In this document: one piece after another, positions 1 to 6,532 of the stretch | Layout of the letters: every line of letters begins with the position of its first letter | Numbering within the stretch: position 1 is the first letter of the stretch | Assembly: GCA_026770585.1 (NCBI GenBank) | Contig: MU646487.1 | Coordinates: 401,727 to 421,146, forward strand | Direction: 5' to 3' | Origin: Baffinella frigidus | Lineage: Eukaryota > Cryptophyceae > Cryptomonadales > Baffinellaceae | Length of the DNA: 19,420 nt | Position numbers and translations under genes: made by a program | Notes under the pieces: generated by a model | Database searches by the model: none | Told to the model about the DNA's origin: nothing | Seen by the model: the letters and a program-made list of their open reading frames with translations, nothing else

Positions 1-180
1 TACATACATACATACATACATACATACATACATACATACATACATACATACATACATACATACATACATACATACATACATACATACACACACACATAAT
101 ATATATATATATATATATAATGTATATATGTATATATATAATGTATATATATGTATGTATATGTATATGTATATGTATAC
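1..180. repeat. (TACA)n microsatellite and AT-rich tract
   Basis: A pure TACA tetranucleotide run fills about the first 87 bases. It passes through a short CA run into alternating TA/TGTATA sequence. No coding signal is seen. It probably belongs to the intron or flank upstream of the first visible exon at 224. Confidence 0.95.
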
Positions 181-223
181 CATTGTATTTGTCACATATA
201 GGGTAAAGGGTAAAGGGTAAGAG

Positions 224-305
224 GTGGAGTGCGGTGACGGGAAGAAGCAGCAGGCGCATGACGGCTCCGCAGTCGAGGCCTGCGACGACTCCAACACCGC
301 GGACG
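224..305 (+). CDS. DUF4215 gene exon 1 (first visible; module 1, N-terminal half)
   Basis: The exon opens after an AG in a G-rich tract (GGGTAAAGGGTAAGAG) and encodes VECGDGKKQQAHDG followed by EACDDSNTADG. It holds the CGDG and CDDxN parts of a DUF4215 module. It ends GAC G at a GT donor (GTACCC), phase 1. The two bases GC that open the exon at 1650 complete a glycine codon and give the expected DG-DGCS sequence. A truncated copy without the acceptor side follows at 435-504. The exact acceptor is the weakest point, because the upstream tract is purine-rich. Confidence 0.72.
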
Positions 306-434
306 GTACCCAACTTTATTTATTTATTTATTTATTTATGTATAGTTATTTATTATTTATGAGGGGATTTAGGGGTTAGGGTGTTGGGTGCAGGGCGTAG
401 GGTGCAGGGCGTAGGTTGTAGGGTGTAGGGTATA
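306..434 (+). repeat. ATTT run and G-rich degenerate telomere-like array in the intron
   Basis: A TTTA/ATTT microsatellite (about 314-360) is followed by GGGATTTAGGGGTTAGGGTGTTGGG-like and GCAGGGCGTAGG units up to the exon copy at 435. The G-rich strand is the sense strand here, unlike most later arrays. Confidence 0.8.
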
Positions 435-504
435 GGGAAGAAGCAGCAGCAGGCGCATGACGGCTCCTCAGTCGAGGCCTTCGACGACTCCAGCACTGCG
501 GATG
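435..504 (+). pseudogene. Decayed donor-side copy of exon 224-305
   Basis: The copy repeats the exon from the GKKQQ codons to the GTACC donor. It lacks the CGDG start and the acceptor, has one extra CAG codon, and replaces a conserved Cys codon (TGC to TTC, giving EAFDDS). It lies downstream of the intact exon, behind a G-rich telomere-like stretch (360-434). It is unlikely to be used as an exon. Confidence 0.8.
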
Positions 505-800
505 GTACCACCAACCCGCGGGAGGACCAAATCATTGATTTCACATTTGAAGATTCACCCAAACAAACCCCCTCAAAAAAAATGCGGGGAAAAATGCGGG
601 GTCCGCGTCAGCTAAAACCCCGCTACGAGGAACCACTGGATGGCAACCGACAAGGATAAGGGTCCGATATTGGACCCCTGTCAAATGTCAGCATACCCGA
701 GAAACAAATCATTTTTTCTCCAAAAGTGGCCGATTCGTGGGGAATAATTGTGAACTGACCGCATTTCCCGAATTCTAGACTGTCGTTCCGCGTAGCGATT
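505..800 (+). other. Intronic stretch without recognised feature
   Basis: About 300 bases of mixed composition lie between the exon copy and the 31-bp repeat array. I see no exon, RNA gene or named repeat. AAAAATGCGGGG occurs twice in direct repeat near 578-601. Confidence 0.6.
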
Positions 801-1047
801 TTGCGTGCCCGCGTCCACTAAAGCATGCGTTTTCGCGTGCGCGCATCCGCTCCAACGCGTGTTTTCGCGCAGTCGTGTCCGTTGAACACGCGTTTTCTTC
901 AGTCGCGTCCACTAAAACACACGTGTTCGCGTGGTTGCGTCCGCTAAAACACGCGATTCCGCGCGGTTGCGTCCGTTAAACACTCATTTTCTTGAGTCGC
1001 GTCCACTAAAATACGCGTTTTTGCGAGCTCGCGTCCGCTAACCACAC
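801..1047 (+). repeat. 31-bp tandem repeat derived from an intron 3' end (about 7 to 8 units)
   Basis: Imperfect units of about 31 bp carry GCGTCCACTAAAACACGCG followed by TTTTCGCG-like sequence and a GTCGC-like end. Two more units lie at about 1580-1649, directly before the exon at 1650. There the last unit ends in the acceptor TTTTCGCGGACAG. The exon copy at 1242 is preceded by a similar unit. The array therefore looks like amplified intron 3' end. Each unit keeps a CTAAA(A/C) that resembles a branch site. Confidence 0.8.
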
Positions 1048-1059
1048 AGCGGACTTCGA

Positions 1060-1146
1060 AGGGTTTTGGAATAACCCCTAAGCAATCAGACCTGGGACCC
1101 TACAGTAGGCAAGCCGTAGCGACATAGGGGGGTTCCTACGGATAAG
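1060..1146. repeat. Dispersed palindrome-rich element, family 3, copy 1
   Basis: The element runs from GGGTTTTGGAATAACCCC, through CCTACAGTAGGC, to GGGGGGTTCCTACGG. A close second copy is at 8565-8645 with CCTACGGTAGGC in the middle. Its core of short palindromes resembles the cores of the other MITE-like families here. No coding capacity. Confidence 0.75.
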
Positions 1147-1241
1147 GTAACGGAAACTCGGGCTCTCAGCGCCCGAAAATCCCTTGGAAGCCCGCTGTGT
1201 GGTACGCGTGTTCTTACCAAAACACGTGTTTTCGCGGACAG

Positions 1242-1292
1242 GCGACGGGTGTTCGGCCACGTGCGAAATCGGGGAAGGCTTCCTTTGCAGCG
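1242..1292 (+). pseudogene. Decayed acceptor-side copy of exon 1650-1732
   Basis: The copy has the acceptor TTTTCGCGGACAG and the exon's 5' part, encoding DGCSATCEIGEGFLCS. Similarity ends after TTTGCAGCG. The 3' part and the donor are absent, so it would run into unrelated sequence. It lies upstream of the intact exon, as the general rule in this window predicts. It could still compete as an acceptor, but it has no clear partner donor. Confidence 0.82.
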
Positions 1293-1579
1293 AAACCACG
1301 CGATTCCGCGCATATTGTAGATTTCGGCTTGGCGCGGAATTCACTTCGGGTCGTGGGATCGAGAAAATCGGGGGAAATCGTCATGATTTTTGCGTCCATC
1401 TAAAGTTTTGTGCTATCTTACGCATGGATTTGATGACAAGATCGCGACCCCCACCCGTAAAATACACCTTTTCGATTCATTTTCACTTTTTTTCGTTCCC
1501 CGATCTCCCGACCTGATCTCCCAAAATTCCGCGCTAAGCCGAAATCTTCAATACGTGTCCTCTGAAATGCGCGTTTCAC
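1293..1579 (+). other. Intronic stretch without recognised feature
   Basis: Mixed sequence between the exon copy and the repeat units that lead into the intact exon. TTCCGCG-type words recur (1303, 1336, 1527), and TTGTAGATTTCGGCTTGGCGCGGAAT and CCGCGCTAAGCCGAAATCTTCAATAC form a rough inverted pair (about 1314 to 1340 against 1528 to 1553). No exon is supported. Confidence 0.5.
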
Positions 1580-1649
1580 GCGGTCGTGTCCAGTAAAACA
1601 CTCGTTTCTGCGTGCTCGCGTCCACTAAACCACGCGTTTTCGCGGACAG

Positions 1650-1732
1650 GCGACGGGTGCTCGGGCACGTGCGAAATCGAGGAAGGCTTCCTTTGCAGCG
1701 GCGTCGACGATAGTCTGTCGCGATGCCATCAG
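1650..1732 (+). CDS. DUF4215 gene exon 2 (module 1, C-terminal half)
   Basis: The exon begins after TTTTCGCGGACAG with GC, completing the glycine codon of the exon ending at 305. It encodes DGCSGTCEIEEGFLCSG and then VDDSLSRCHQ. This is the GDGCSxxCxxExGFxC half of the module plus a short linker with a further Cys. It ends CATCAG at GTGCGT, a good donor, phase 0. Only this copy has both splice sites; the copy at 1242 is cut short. Confidence 0.82.
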
Positions 1733-1742
1733 GTGCGTTACT

Positions 1743-1770
1743 CCCTAAACCCTAAACCCTGAACCCTGAA
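1743..1770 (+). repeat. Short CCCTAAA array after the donor
   Basis: Four imperfect CCCTAAAC / CCCTGAAC units lie 10 bp inside the intron, with the C-rich strand in the sense direction. Confidence 0.85.
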
Positions 1771-1814
1771 AAACTGCGCTTCGAAACGATTCGCTTGCAG
1801 GGTAGTTAGCTTGG

Positions 1815-2048
1815 GGAAACCCTCATCGTGTTGCTGGGCTGCCGACAAGCCCTCGAGATGCCACGTTTGGGGCTTGAGGTTATTGACTACAGAAGGCCGT
1901 GGGGGCCAAGGGGGGCTCCTACGAAAAACCTGGGCATATGGCCCCTACGGCCTACCCTAGTCAATACAGTAGGCTCAACTGCCCGGGTTTTAGTCCGTTA
2001 GCCTCATGTGCGTGCAAGGAAAACCCTCATCGTGTTGCTGGGCTGCCG
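1815..2048 (+). repeat. Direct repeat pair of about 30 bp flanking a palindromic segment
   Basis: GGAAACCCTCATCGTGTTGC and its continuation through GGGCTGCCG occur at 1815-1844 and again at 2018-2048. Between them lies a segment with CCTACGGCCTACC- and GGGGGGCTCCTACG-like words, related to family 3. This looks like an insertion flanked by a duplication. A good-looking acceptor (TTCGCTTGCAG, to 1800) precedes the first copy, but the frame that follows has a stop (GGT AGT TAG) in the required phase. Confidence 0.65.
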
Positions 2049-2102
2049 CCAATGGCTTCGCTGTGTCTTTACTTGGGGGAACATTCACCCTAATCTTCAT
2101 AG

Positions 2103-2219
2103 AAGTATTAATTAATTGCTTTTGGCGCAACGAAATTTACTACACAAATGCTTTACTATTACTTTTATGAGCAGATCGTGTAGTAATTTTTGTTGCCCAA
2201 AAGCAATTAATTAATACTT
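2103..2219. mobile_element. Foldback MITE-like element with about 42-bp inverted arms
   Basis: The left arm starts AAGTATTAATTAATTGCTTT and reaches TTTACTACAC. The right arm is its near-perfect reverse complement, from GTGTAGTAATTTTTGTTGCC to TTAATTAATACTT. About 30 bp separate the arms. It is non-coding and AT-rich, unlike its surroundings. The mobile origin is inferred from structure. Confidence 0.82.
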
Positions 2220-2224
2220 GTATG

Positions 2225-2575
2225 GAGATTCACCCGCGCGCCTCCCCGCTGCACCCTTCCCAGATGGATGGACGCTGCGAGAGGCGCGCCATATCCCAGC
2301 TCTTTCTCAGTCTCTATCCTGGCTCTGTATCAGTCCAATTTGGGTGTCTTTTCTGGGGGGAACATTCACCCGCGCCCCTCTCCGCTGGGATCCTAGGACC
2401 AAAAAGTCTCGGCCTACTGCAGGAGGTCCTAGGCAATGCCGTAGGCTTAACTACCCCATTTTCAGGCCGGTACCCTATTAACTTGAAGAACGTTCCCTGA
2501 AGTGTTCTGAGTGGGCAGCTCACCTCGTAGTACCTATATATAGTATATGTTAATCTAATTATTTAAGTGGCCCGC
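2225..2575 (+). other. Intronic sequence with a local duplication
   Basis: GGGGGAACATTCACCC occurs near 2077 and 2359, and a related ATTCACCCGCGC lies near 2228. Downstream, short palindromes (CTGCAGGAGGTCCTAGG, GCCGTAGGC) resemble MITE cores. Overlapping open frames here show no protein character and no splice context. Confidence 0.5.
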
Positions 2576-2602
2576 TCCGCTGCAGGTCTAGTGCGGCGAC
2601 CG
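2576..2602 (+). pseudogene. Decayed acceptor-side copy of exon 2672-2721
   Basis: CGCTGCAG followed by GTCTAGTGCGGCGACCGATG repeats the acceptor and first codons of the exon at 2672. It carries an in-frame TAG and ends in a telomere-like array. It is too short to be an exon. Confidence 0.72.
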
Positions 2603-2668
2603 ATGTAAACCCTAAACCCCAAACCCCAAACCCTCAACCCTAAGCCCTAACCCCCAAACCCCAAACCG
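2603..2668 (+). repeat. CCCTAAACCCC-type telomere-like array
   Basis: Degenerate CCCTAAA, CCCCAAA and CCCTCAA units, C-rich in the sense strand. The array sits exactly between the truncated copy at 2576 and the exon at 2672, so that it is flanked by the duplicated CNGCAGGTCNAGTGCGGCGA. Confidence 0.9.
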
Positions 2669-2671
2669 CAG

Positions 2672-2721
2672 GTCAAGTGCGGCGATGGGCTCCGGGAGAG
2701 CAGCGGAAGCGCCTCTGAGGG
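2672..2721 (+). CDS. DUF4215 gene exon 3 (module 2, CGDG part)
   Basis: The acceptor CCAAACCGCAG is followed in phase 0 by codons for VKCGDGLRESSGSASE and two bases GG. The donor is GTACGT, an excellent match. The first G of the next exon completes a glycine codon, giving SEG-CDDGN. It has the CGDG motif of module 2. One acceptor-side copy lies upstream (2576) and three donor-side copies downstream (2944, 3168, 3253). Confidence 0.8.
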
Positions 2722-2727
2722 GTACGT

Positions 2728-2763
2728 TTTGGGACTAGGGTTTTGGGTTTAGGGTTTAGGGTA
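2728..2763 (+). repeat. G-rich telomere-like stretch after the donor
   Basis: GGGACTAGGGTTTTGGG followed by TTTAGGGTTTAGGG lies right behind the donor of exon 2672-2721. It is complementary in type to the C-rich arrays near the acceptor at 3643. Confidence 0.85.
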
Positions 2764-2770
2764 ATTGTTT

Positions 2771-2834
2771 TGATATATTTATATATAGGTATATATATAT
2801 TATACCTATATATACATACATATATATATATACG

Positions 2835-2893
<59 letters not shown>

Positions 2894-2943
2894 CTGGATA
2901 GATAGATAGATAGATGGATAGATAGATAAATGGATAGATACGC
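2771..2943. repeat. TATA and (GATA)n microsatellite
   Basis: TATATA/TATACC alternation is followed from about 2835 by a (GATA)n run to about 2940, with a few GATG/GCTG changes. Confidence 0.95.
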
Positions 2944-3290
2944 GGCAATGGGCTGTGGGAGCGCCGCCGAGGGGTGTGTACCCAAACCCCGAAAGAATAA
3001 AAGGACATTTAAAAAAAAAAATAGGATAATTTAAAACGTTGTGGGGAAATGATCACGTTGCCGCCCGCTGAGCGGGCGGAAACGTTATTATTTGGTGGAT
3101 TTTGGCGTGTTTTCTCTGCAATAATCCAATAATTGACTTATGAATCTGTTCGCATGGATAGCCTCGTGTGGGAGTGCCGCCGAGGGGTGCGTTTTGGGAT
3201 TAGGGTCAGGATTTAGGGGTAAGGGGTTAGAGGTTAGAGGTTAGGGTATAGGGGCAGCAGCGGGGGTGCCGCTGAGGGGTGCGTTTGACC
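2944..3290 (+). pseudogene. Three donor-side copies of the end of exon 2672-2721
   Basis: Near 2944-2980, 3168-3205 and 3253-3288 the sequence GGGAGYGCCGCCGAGGGGTGYGT or close variants occurs. This corresponds to the last codons (SASEG) and the donor of the exon, each followed by GTTTTGGG- or GTTTGACC-like intron start. The first keeps GGCAATGGGCTGTGGG, matching more of the exon. None has an acceptor. A G-rich telomere-like stretch (3195-3252) lies between the last two. Confidence 0.7.
3050..3172 (-). repeat. Partial copy of TIR element, family 5
   Basis: Its reverse complement matches 8648-8770 over about 120 bp. Shared sites are the palindrome CCGCCCGCTGAGCGGGCGG, ACACGCCAAAA, and the terminal CTGTTCGCATGGATAGCC followed by TCGTGTGG. 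Only one terminal inverted repeat is present here. Confidence 0.8.
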
Positions 3291-3512
3291 CCAAAACGCA
3301 ACCCCTGACCCCAGACCCAAAACCCAAAACTCAAAACCCAGAACCCAAAACCCAAAACCCAAAACCCAAAACCCAAAACCCAAAACCCAAAACCCAAAAC
3401 CCAAAACCTACAACCCGAAAACCTAAACCCAAAACCCAAAAACCAAACCCAAAACCCCAAACCCCAAACCCCAAACCCCAAACCCCAAACCCCGACCCCC
3501 AATCTCCAATCC
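3289..3512 (+). repeat. CCCAAAA / CCCCAAA degenerate telomere-like array
   Basis: More than 25 imperfect units shift from ACCCAAA to CCCCAAA, C-rich on the sense strand. Long open frames over it on both strands are repeat artefacts (PKPKTQN and FWVLGFG periodicity). Confidence 0.95.
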
Positions 3513-3595
3513 TCGGGTACGTGTGTTGCAAACAATGTTCTGTATATCGTTTTTGTTTTTTACGCCTCTTCGAAAAAGATAAACACGGCCAAATC

Positions 3596-3642
3596 CCTAA
3601 CCCCTAACCCCTAACCCCTAACCCCTAACCCCTCACCCGCAG
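3596..3642 (+). repeat. (CCCCTAA)n array forming an intron 3' end
   Basis: Five CCCCTAA units run into CCCCTCACCCGCAG, the acceptor of exon copy 3643. A similar CCCCTCACCCGCAG precedes the intact exon at 3977. Confidence 0.92.
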
Positions 3643-3709
3643 GTGCGATGATGGGAACATTGTCGAGGGCGACGGCTGCTCGCCCGAATGCACCGTCGAG
3701 GACAACTTC
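3643..3709 (+). pseudogene. Acceptor-side copy A of exon 3977-4056
   Basis: After CCCTCACCCGCAG the copy encodes CDDGNIVEGDGCSPECTVE then DNF, and then loses similarity where the intact exon goes on to TCTPG. The frame is clean, and GTTCAA directly at the break could act as a weak donor. This copy might therefore be an alternative exon, but the last Cys of the module would be lost and the phase would differ from the intact exon. Confidence 0.7.
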
Positions 3710-3834
3710 GTTCAATCAAAACGTTCTTCCTATTGCCACAGAAGTTAGACGAAGATTGATTAGGGTCCTACCTTCATTCATTTTACAGTCCGTTTTTATT
3801 ACAATTAAACATGCTCCCGGATGAAATCCCGCAG

Positions 3835-3867
3835 GTGCGATGATGGGAACATGGTCGAGGGCGACGG
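3835..3867 (+). pseudogene. Acceptor-side copy B of exon 3977-4056
   Basis: ATCCCGCAG followed by GTGCGATGATGGGAACATGG to GGGCGACGG, then unrelated sequence. It keeps the acceptor and the codons CDDGNMVEGD only. Confidence 0.8.
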
Positions 3868-3976
3868 TGAAAAGGTCCTCGGTCGCTGTGGACCACACGG
3901 CTGGGCTTCGCAGATCGGTCCATTTATGTTCATGGTACTAGGTCTCTCTCCCTGAAGCCGAACCCCTCACCCGCAG

Positions 3977-4056
3977 GTGCGATGATGGGAACATGGTCGA
4001 GGGCGACGGCTGCTCGCCGGCATGCACCATCGAGGATAACTTCACGTGCACCCCCG
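3977..4056 (+). CDS. DUF4215 gene exon 4 (module 2, main part)
   Basis: This is the only copy out of six with both an acceptor (CCCTCACCCGCAG) and a donor (GTACTC). It encodes CDDGNMVEGDGCSPACTIE and then DNFTCTP, the full CDDGN...GDGCSxxCxxExxFxC half of the module. The opening G completes the glycine codon of exon 2672-2721. The exon ends CCC G, phase 1, which fits the next exon at 5050. Two acceptor-side copies lie upstream and three partial copies downstream. Confidence 0.8.
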
Positions 4057-4070
4057 GTACTCGCCCGATC

Positions 4071-4150
4071 CAGCTCTGCATCAGTCGGGTTGCCGGACTT
4101 TTCTCAAATTAACATCATGGGTCCATGGTACAAATCTGTCAACTTTGGAG
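4071..4150. repeat. Dispersed repeat family 4 (also 4292-4343, 4480-4546, 16331-16402 on -)
   Basis: Shared order of words: AGCTCTGCxTCAGTCGGGTTG, CCGGACTATTCTCAA, GTTGACATC, TGGTACAAATCCGTCAACTT. In the copy at 4496-4546 the ends form a perfect 12-bp inverted repeat, AAAGTTGACGGA and TCCGTCAACTTT. Weaker copies lie near 12660-12710 and 14927-14955. It is probably a small non-autonomous element. Confidence 0.72.
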
Positions 4151-4168
4151 CAAAAAGGTTCTTTTCTG

Positions 4169-4248
4169 GTGCGATGATGGGAACATGGTCGCGGGCGACG
4201 GCTACTCGACGGAATGCACCGTCGAGGATAACTTCACGTGCACCCATG
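4169..4248 (+). pseudogene. Donor-side copy D of exon 3977-4056
   Basis: Nearly full length, from GTGCGATGATGGGAAC to CACCCATG before GTACCACC, but the acceptor is lost (TTTTCTG in place of CCCGCAG). The first Cys of GDGCS is changed (GDGYS). It keeps the donor. Confidence 0.82.
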
Positions 4249-4256
4249 GTACCACC

Positions 4257-4288
4257 TAGGAGTTAGGGGTTAGGGGATAGGGGTTAGG
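4257..4288 (+). repeat. G-rich telomere-like stretch
   Basis: GGAGTTAGGGGTTAGGGG and following units lie just behind the donor of copy D. Confidence 0.8.
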
Positions 4289-4351
4289 CCCGCTCACGGA
4301 CTATTCCTAAGTTGACATCGTGAGTTCTTGGTACAAATCCGTCAACTTGAG

Positions 4352-4477
4352 AGAGGGAGACGATTGCTCGCCGGAATGCACCATCCCAAAAATGAATGCA
4401 CCATCCAAAAAAAATCCAAACCCTAGGTGATGCAGGGACAGTTTTCCCATTTTGGACAACTTCACTTGCACCCCCGG
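4352..4477 (+). pseudogene. Fragments E and F of exon 3977-4056
   Basis: 4352-4385 repeats GAGGGAGACGATTGCTCGCC to ATGCACCATC, the GDxCSPECTI part. 4454-4477 repeats GACAACTTCACTTGCACCCC with a GGTGCC donor-like end. Fragment F lies inside the foldback structure 4419-4585. Confidence 0.75.
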
Positions 4478-4585
4478 TGCCGCCCGCTGCCCTCCAAAGT
4501 TGACGGACTATTCTCAAGTGGTTGGTGGTACAAATCCGTCAACTTTAGAGCGAAAAAGGGTGCTGTCCCTGCATCACATAGGGTT
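4419..4585. mobile_element. Foldback element enclosing an exon fragment
   Basis: The arms at 4419-4441 and 4563-4585 are inverted repeats with 22 of 23 bases matching (core GTGATGCAGGGACAG). They enclose exon fragment F and a family 4 element. This could be a MITE that captured exon sequence, or an element into which others nested. Confidence 0.72.
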
Positions 4586-4607
4586 CAGGGTTCAGGGTTC
4601 CAATTTA

Positions 4608-4762
4608 ATGTGCGAGGCCACTCGATTTAAACCGCCTTTTATGCTATGTTAAGGGTGGTTTCTCTCTTATTTTGCTATGTTAGCTTCGACGTAGCTTTAC
4701 TGTAGGAGAAAACCCACCCCAAGATAGCAAAAACACGGTTGAAATTGAGTGGCCTCGCACAT
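4608..4762. mobile_element. Foldback MITE-like element with about 60-bp arms
   Basis: The ends ATGTGCGAGGCCACTC and GAGTGGCCTCGCACAT are perfect inverted repeats. The similarity continues inward through AACCGxxTTTT, GCTATxTT and GGGTGG for about 60 bp on each side. Confidence 0.85.
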
Positions 4763-4780
4763 GAAGATGGGATTGCGCGA

Positions 4781-4812
4781 GAATATATATATATATGTAT
4801 ATATATATATGT

Positions 4813-4908
<96 letters not shown>
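4781..4908. repeat. TA / TATATG microsatellite
   Basis: Alternating TATA and GTATAT units. Long open frames (IYIYIY, IHIHIH) over it are artefacts. Confidence 0.95.
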
Positions 4909-4910
<2 letters not shown>

Positions 4911-4966
4911 TGGCCTCCTGAGGCCCATCCACCCCGGAAGCCCCCTAATGATCGACGCGTGGCGCT

Positions 4967-5042
4967 AAGCCCTGAACCCTGAACCCTAATCCCTAGACCC
5001 TAAACCCTGAACCCTGAACCCTAAACCCTGAACCTTAAACAC
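4967..5042 (+). repeat. CCCTGAAC / CCCTAAAC telomere-like array
   Basis: About ten degenerate units, C-rich on the sense strand, leading into the acceptor at 5049. Confidence 0.92.
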
Positions 5043-5049
5043 TAAGCAG

Positions 5050-5125
5050 GATCGGTGCGGAGCGGGTTCTCCGGGCTGGGCCGGGCGCAGTCGCGCGGCC
5101 GCGACGCGTGCAAGCGCGTTGACAA
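5050..5125 (+). CDS. DUF4215 gene exon 5 (inter-module linker)
   Basis: The acceptor CACTAAGCAG is followed by GA, which completes the codon begun by the exon ending at 4056. The same frame then encodes SVRSGFSGLGRAQSRGRD and ACKRVD. It stops at AA before GTGAGG, a near-consensus donor. The first base of exon 5773 makes the joining codon AAG, so CKRVDK leads directly into CGDG. Neither the length nor the phase is repeat-like. The linker is Arg/Ser/Gly-rich with one Cys and matches no domain I know. The intact reading frame and phase at both ends support it. A donor-side copy follows at 5209. Confidence 0.7.
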
Positions 5126-5208
5126 GTGAGGCCCCTTTCCATCTGTAGGGGCATCAAGTCAGGCCCCTTTGCATCCGTGGGGACATAGGGTTGTAGGCCC
5201 CTTTGCAG

Positions 5209-5255
5209 TCACGCGAGAGAGACTCGTACCAGCGCGTTGACAAGTGAGGCCCCTT
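5209..5255 (+). pseudogene. Donor-side copy of exon 5050-5125
   Basis: CACGCGAGAGAGACTCGTAC followed by CAGCGCGTTGACAAGTGAGG repeats the exon end, the donor and the intron start (GGCCCCTTTCC). Two further pieces of the intron start (AGGCCCCTTTGCA) lie between it and the exon. Confidence 0.75.
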
Positions 5256-5461
5256 CCTTTCTTCTCTCTCCAAGACGGGAATCTTCTCTCCATAACGCAG
5301 GCGTCTTCTCCCTCTCTAGCACACGAATCTTCTCTCGCTCCAACACATGAGTCTTCTCGCTCTAGTGGCTTGCGCGGTCGTCCTCGGCTAAATTCCGCTC
5401 TGTAACTCCCGGGATTTCGCGATTTTACGGTAACACCCGGGATTTCGCAATTTTTTCCTCG

Positions 5462-5500
5462 TCCAATAAATTGCATTTCATTGGAATACAATTTATTGGA
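5462..5500. repeat. Short perfect inverted repeat
   Basis: TCCAATAAATTG (5462-5473) and CAATTTATTGGA (5489-5500) are exact reverse complements around a 15-nt loop. Nearby, CCCGGGATTTCGC occurs twice (near 5407 and 5443). Confidence 0.85.
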
Positions 5501-5502
5501 TG

Positions 5503-5666
5503 GTGCGGGGACGGTTTCCGCACGAGTCTTCTCGAGCGTCTCTCTCACACCCTGCACCTCAACCCCAAAACAAACCCCGAAACCCGAAACACGAAACCCG
5601 AAACCCGAAACCCGAGACCCGAAACACACACTCTGGGTAGGTGCGGAGACGGTTTCAGCACGGGTC
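5503..5666 (+). pseudogene. Two acceptor-side copies of exon 5773-5824
   Basis: 5503-5530 (GTGCGGGGACGGTTTCCGCA) and 5640-5666 (GTGCGGAGACGGTTTCAGCA) both repeat the exon start encoding CGDGFRT / CGDGFST. Both pass into AGTCTTCTC / GGTCTTCTC rather than the exon's middle, so they are copies of each other too. A CCCGAAA array lies between them. Neither has a donor. Confidence 0.8.
5563..5627 (+). repeat. CCCGAAA array between two exon-start copies
   Basis: About eight CCCGAAA / CCCCGAAA units, C-rich on the sense strand. Confidence 0.92.
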
Positions 5667-5772
5667 TTCTCTCGCTTCTCTCGCTCACTTCCCTCTGTCA
5701 TGCCCGTGAGGAACCACTCGAGGCAAAGGGACTGTTCCCAAACGGTGTTCTCAGCTGCGTGTGTCCTCGCAG

Positions 5773-5824
5773 GTGCGGGGACGGGTTCCGCACGGGCGCC
5801 GAGGCATGCGACGACAACAACTCG
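5773..5824 (+). CDS. DUF4215 gene exon 6 (module 3, N-terminal half)
   Basis: The acceptor TGTCCTCGCAG opens an exon encoding CGDGFRTGAEACDDNNS, the CGDG...CDDxN half of the module. The first G completes the lysine codon from 5125. It ends at TCG before GTCTCA, phase 0, and joins the exon at 6580. Two acceptor-side copies lie upstream (5503, 5640) and one donor-side copy downstream (6047), which again leaves this as the only copy with both splice sites. Confidence 0.83.
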
Positions 5825-5828
5825 GTCT

Positions 5829-5970
5829 CAACCCCCGAAACCCGAAACCCCGAAACCCGAAACCCGAAAACCCGAAAACCCGAAAACCCGAAAACCCGAG
5901 ACCCGAAACCCGAAAACCCGAAAACCCGAAACCCGAAACCCCAGACCCCAAACCTCAAACCCCAAACACG
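5829..5970 (+). repeat. CCCGAAA array
   Basis: About twenty CCCGAAA / CCCGAAAA units turn into CCCCAAA near the end, C-rich on the sense strand. A short G-rich stretch (5983-6022) follows. Confidence 0.95.
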
Positions 5971-6040
5971 GCAACACGGTCTTCGGGTTTGGGGTGTGGG
6001 GTGTAGGGCTGAGAGCTTAGGGTGTATGCTGGTTTGGGGC

Positions 6041-6087
6041 TGCGTGGGTTCCGCACGGGTGCCGAGGCATGCGACGACAACAACTCG
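6041..6087 (+). pseudogene. Donor-side copy of exon 5773-5824
   Basis: The copy repeats GGGTTCCGCACGGG to GACAACAACTCG and even the following CTCAACCCCCG. The acceptor and the CGDG codons are lost, and the donor GT has become TT (TTCTCA). Confidence 0.85.
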
Positions 6088-6095
6088 TTCTCAAC

Positions 6096-6205
6096 CCCCG
6101 AAACCCGAAACCCGAAAACCCGAGACCCGAAACCCCAAAACCCGAAACCCGAAAACCCGAAACTCGAAACCCGAAACCCGAAACCCGAAACCCTAAACCC
6201 TAAAG
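6096..6205 (+). repeat. CCCGAAA array
   Basis: About fifteen degenerate units run into CCCTAAACCCTAAAG and the acceptor at 6215. Confidence 0.94.
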
Positions 6206-6215
6206 CCCACATCAG

Positions 6216-6283
6216 GCGTCGGGCGACGGGTGTTCGGACGCGTGCGTGGTCGAGGCCGGTTTCCGGTGCGAAGCGGACAAGAC
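6216..6283 (+). pseudogene. Acceptor-side copy of exon 6580-6674
   Basis: ACATCAG opens a copy encoding [18 protein letters not shown] and then EADKT. It diverges at CACATCACTCACACA. A GT (GTACCC at 6302) is near, so use as an alternative exon cannot be excluded, but the phase of such an exon would need testing. The copy at 6580 has a better pyrimidine tract and a donor-side duplicate series. Confidence 0.65.
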
Positions 6284-6315
6284 CACATCACTCACACACA
6301 CGTACCCCTAGTCAC

Positions 6316-6357
6316 TCAACGGCAGAGAGAGACAGAGAGAGAGAGAGACGGCGAGAC

Positions 6358-6436
<79 letters not shown>

Positions 6437-6457
6437 GAGACAGACAGACAGACAGAC

Positions 6458-6532
<75 letters not shown>

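Noticed and set aside
1801-1860. Exon after the good acceptor TTCGCTTGCAG at 1800
   Set aside because: In the phase required after the exon ending at 1732 the sequence has a stop at the third codon. Joining 1732 directly to 2672 gives the expected CGDG module.
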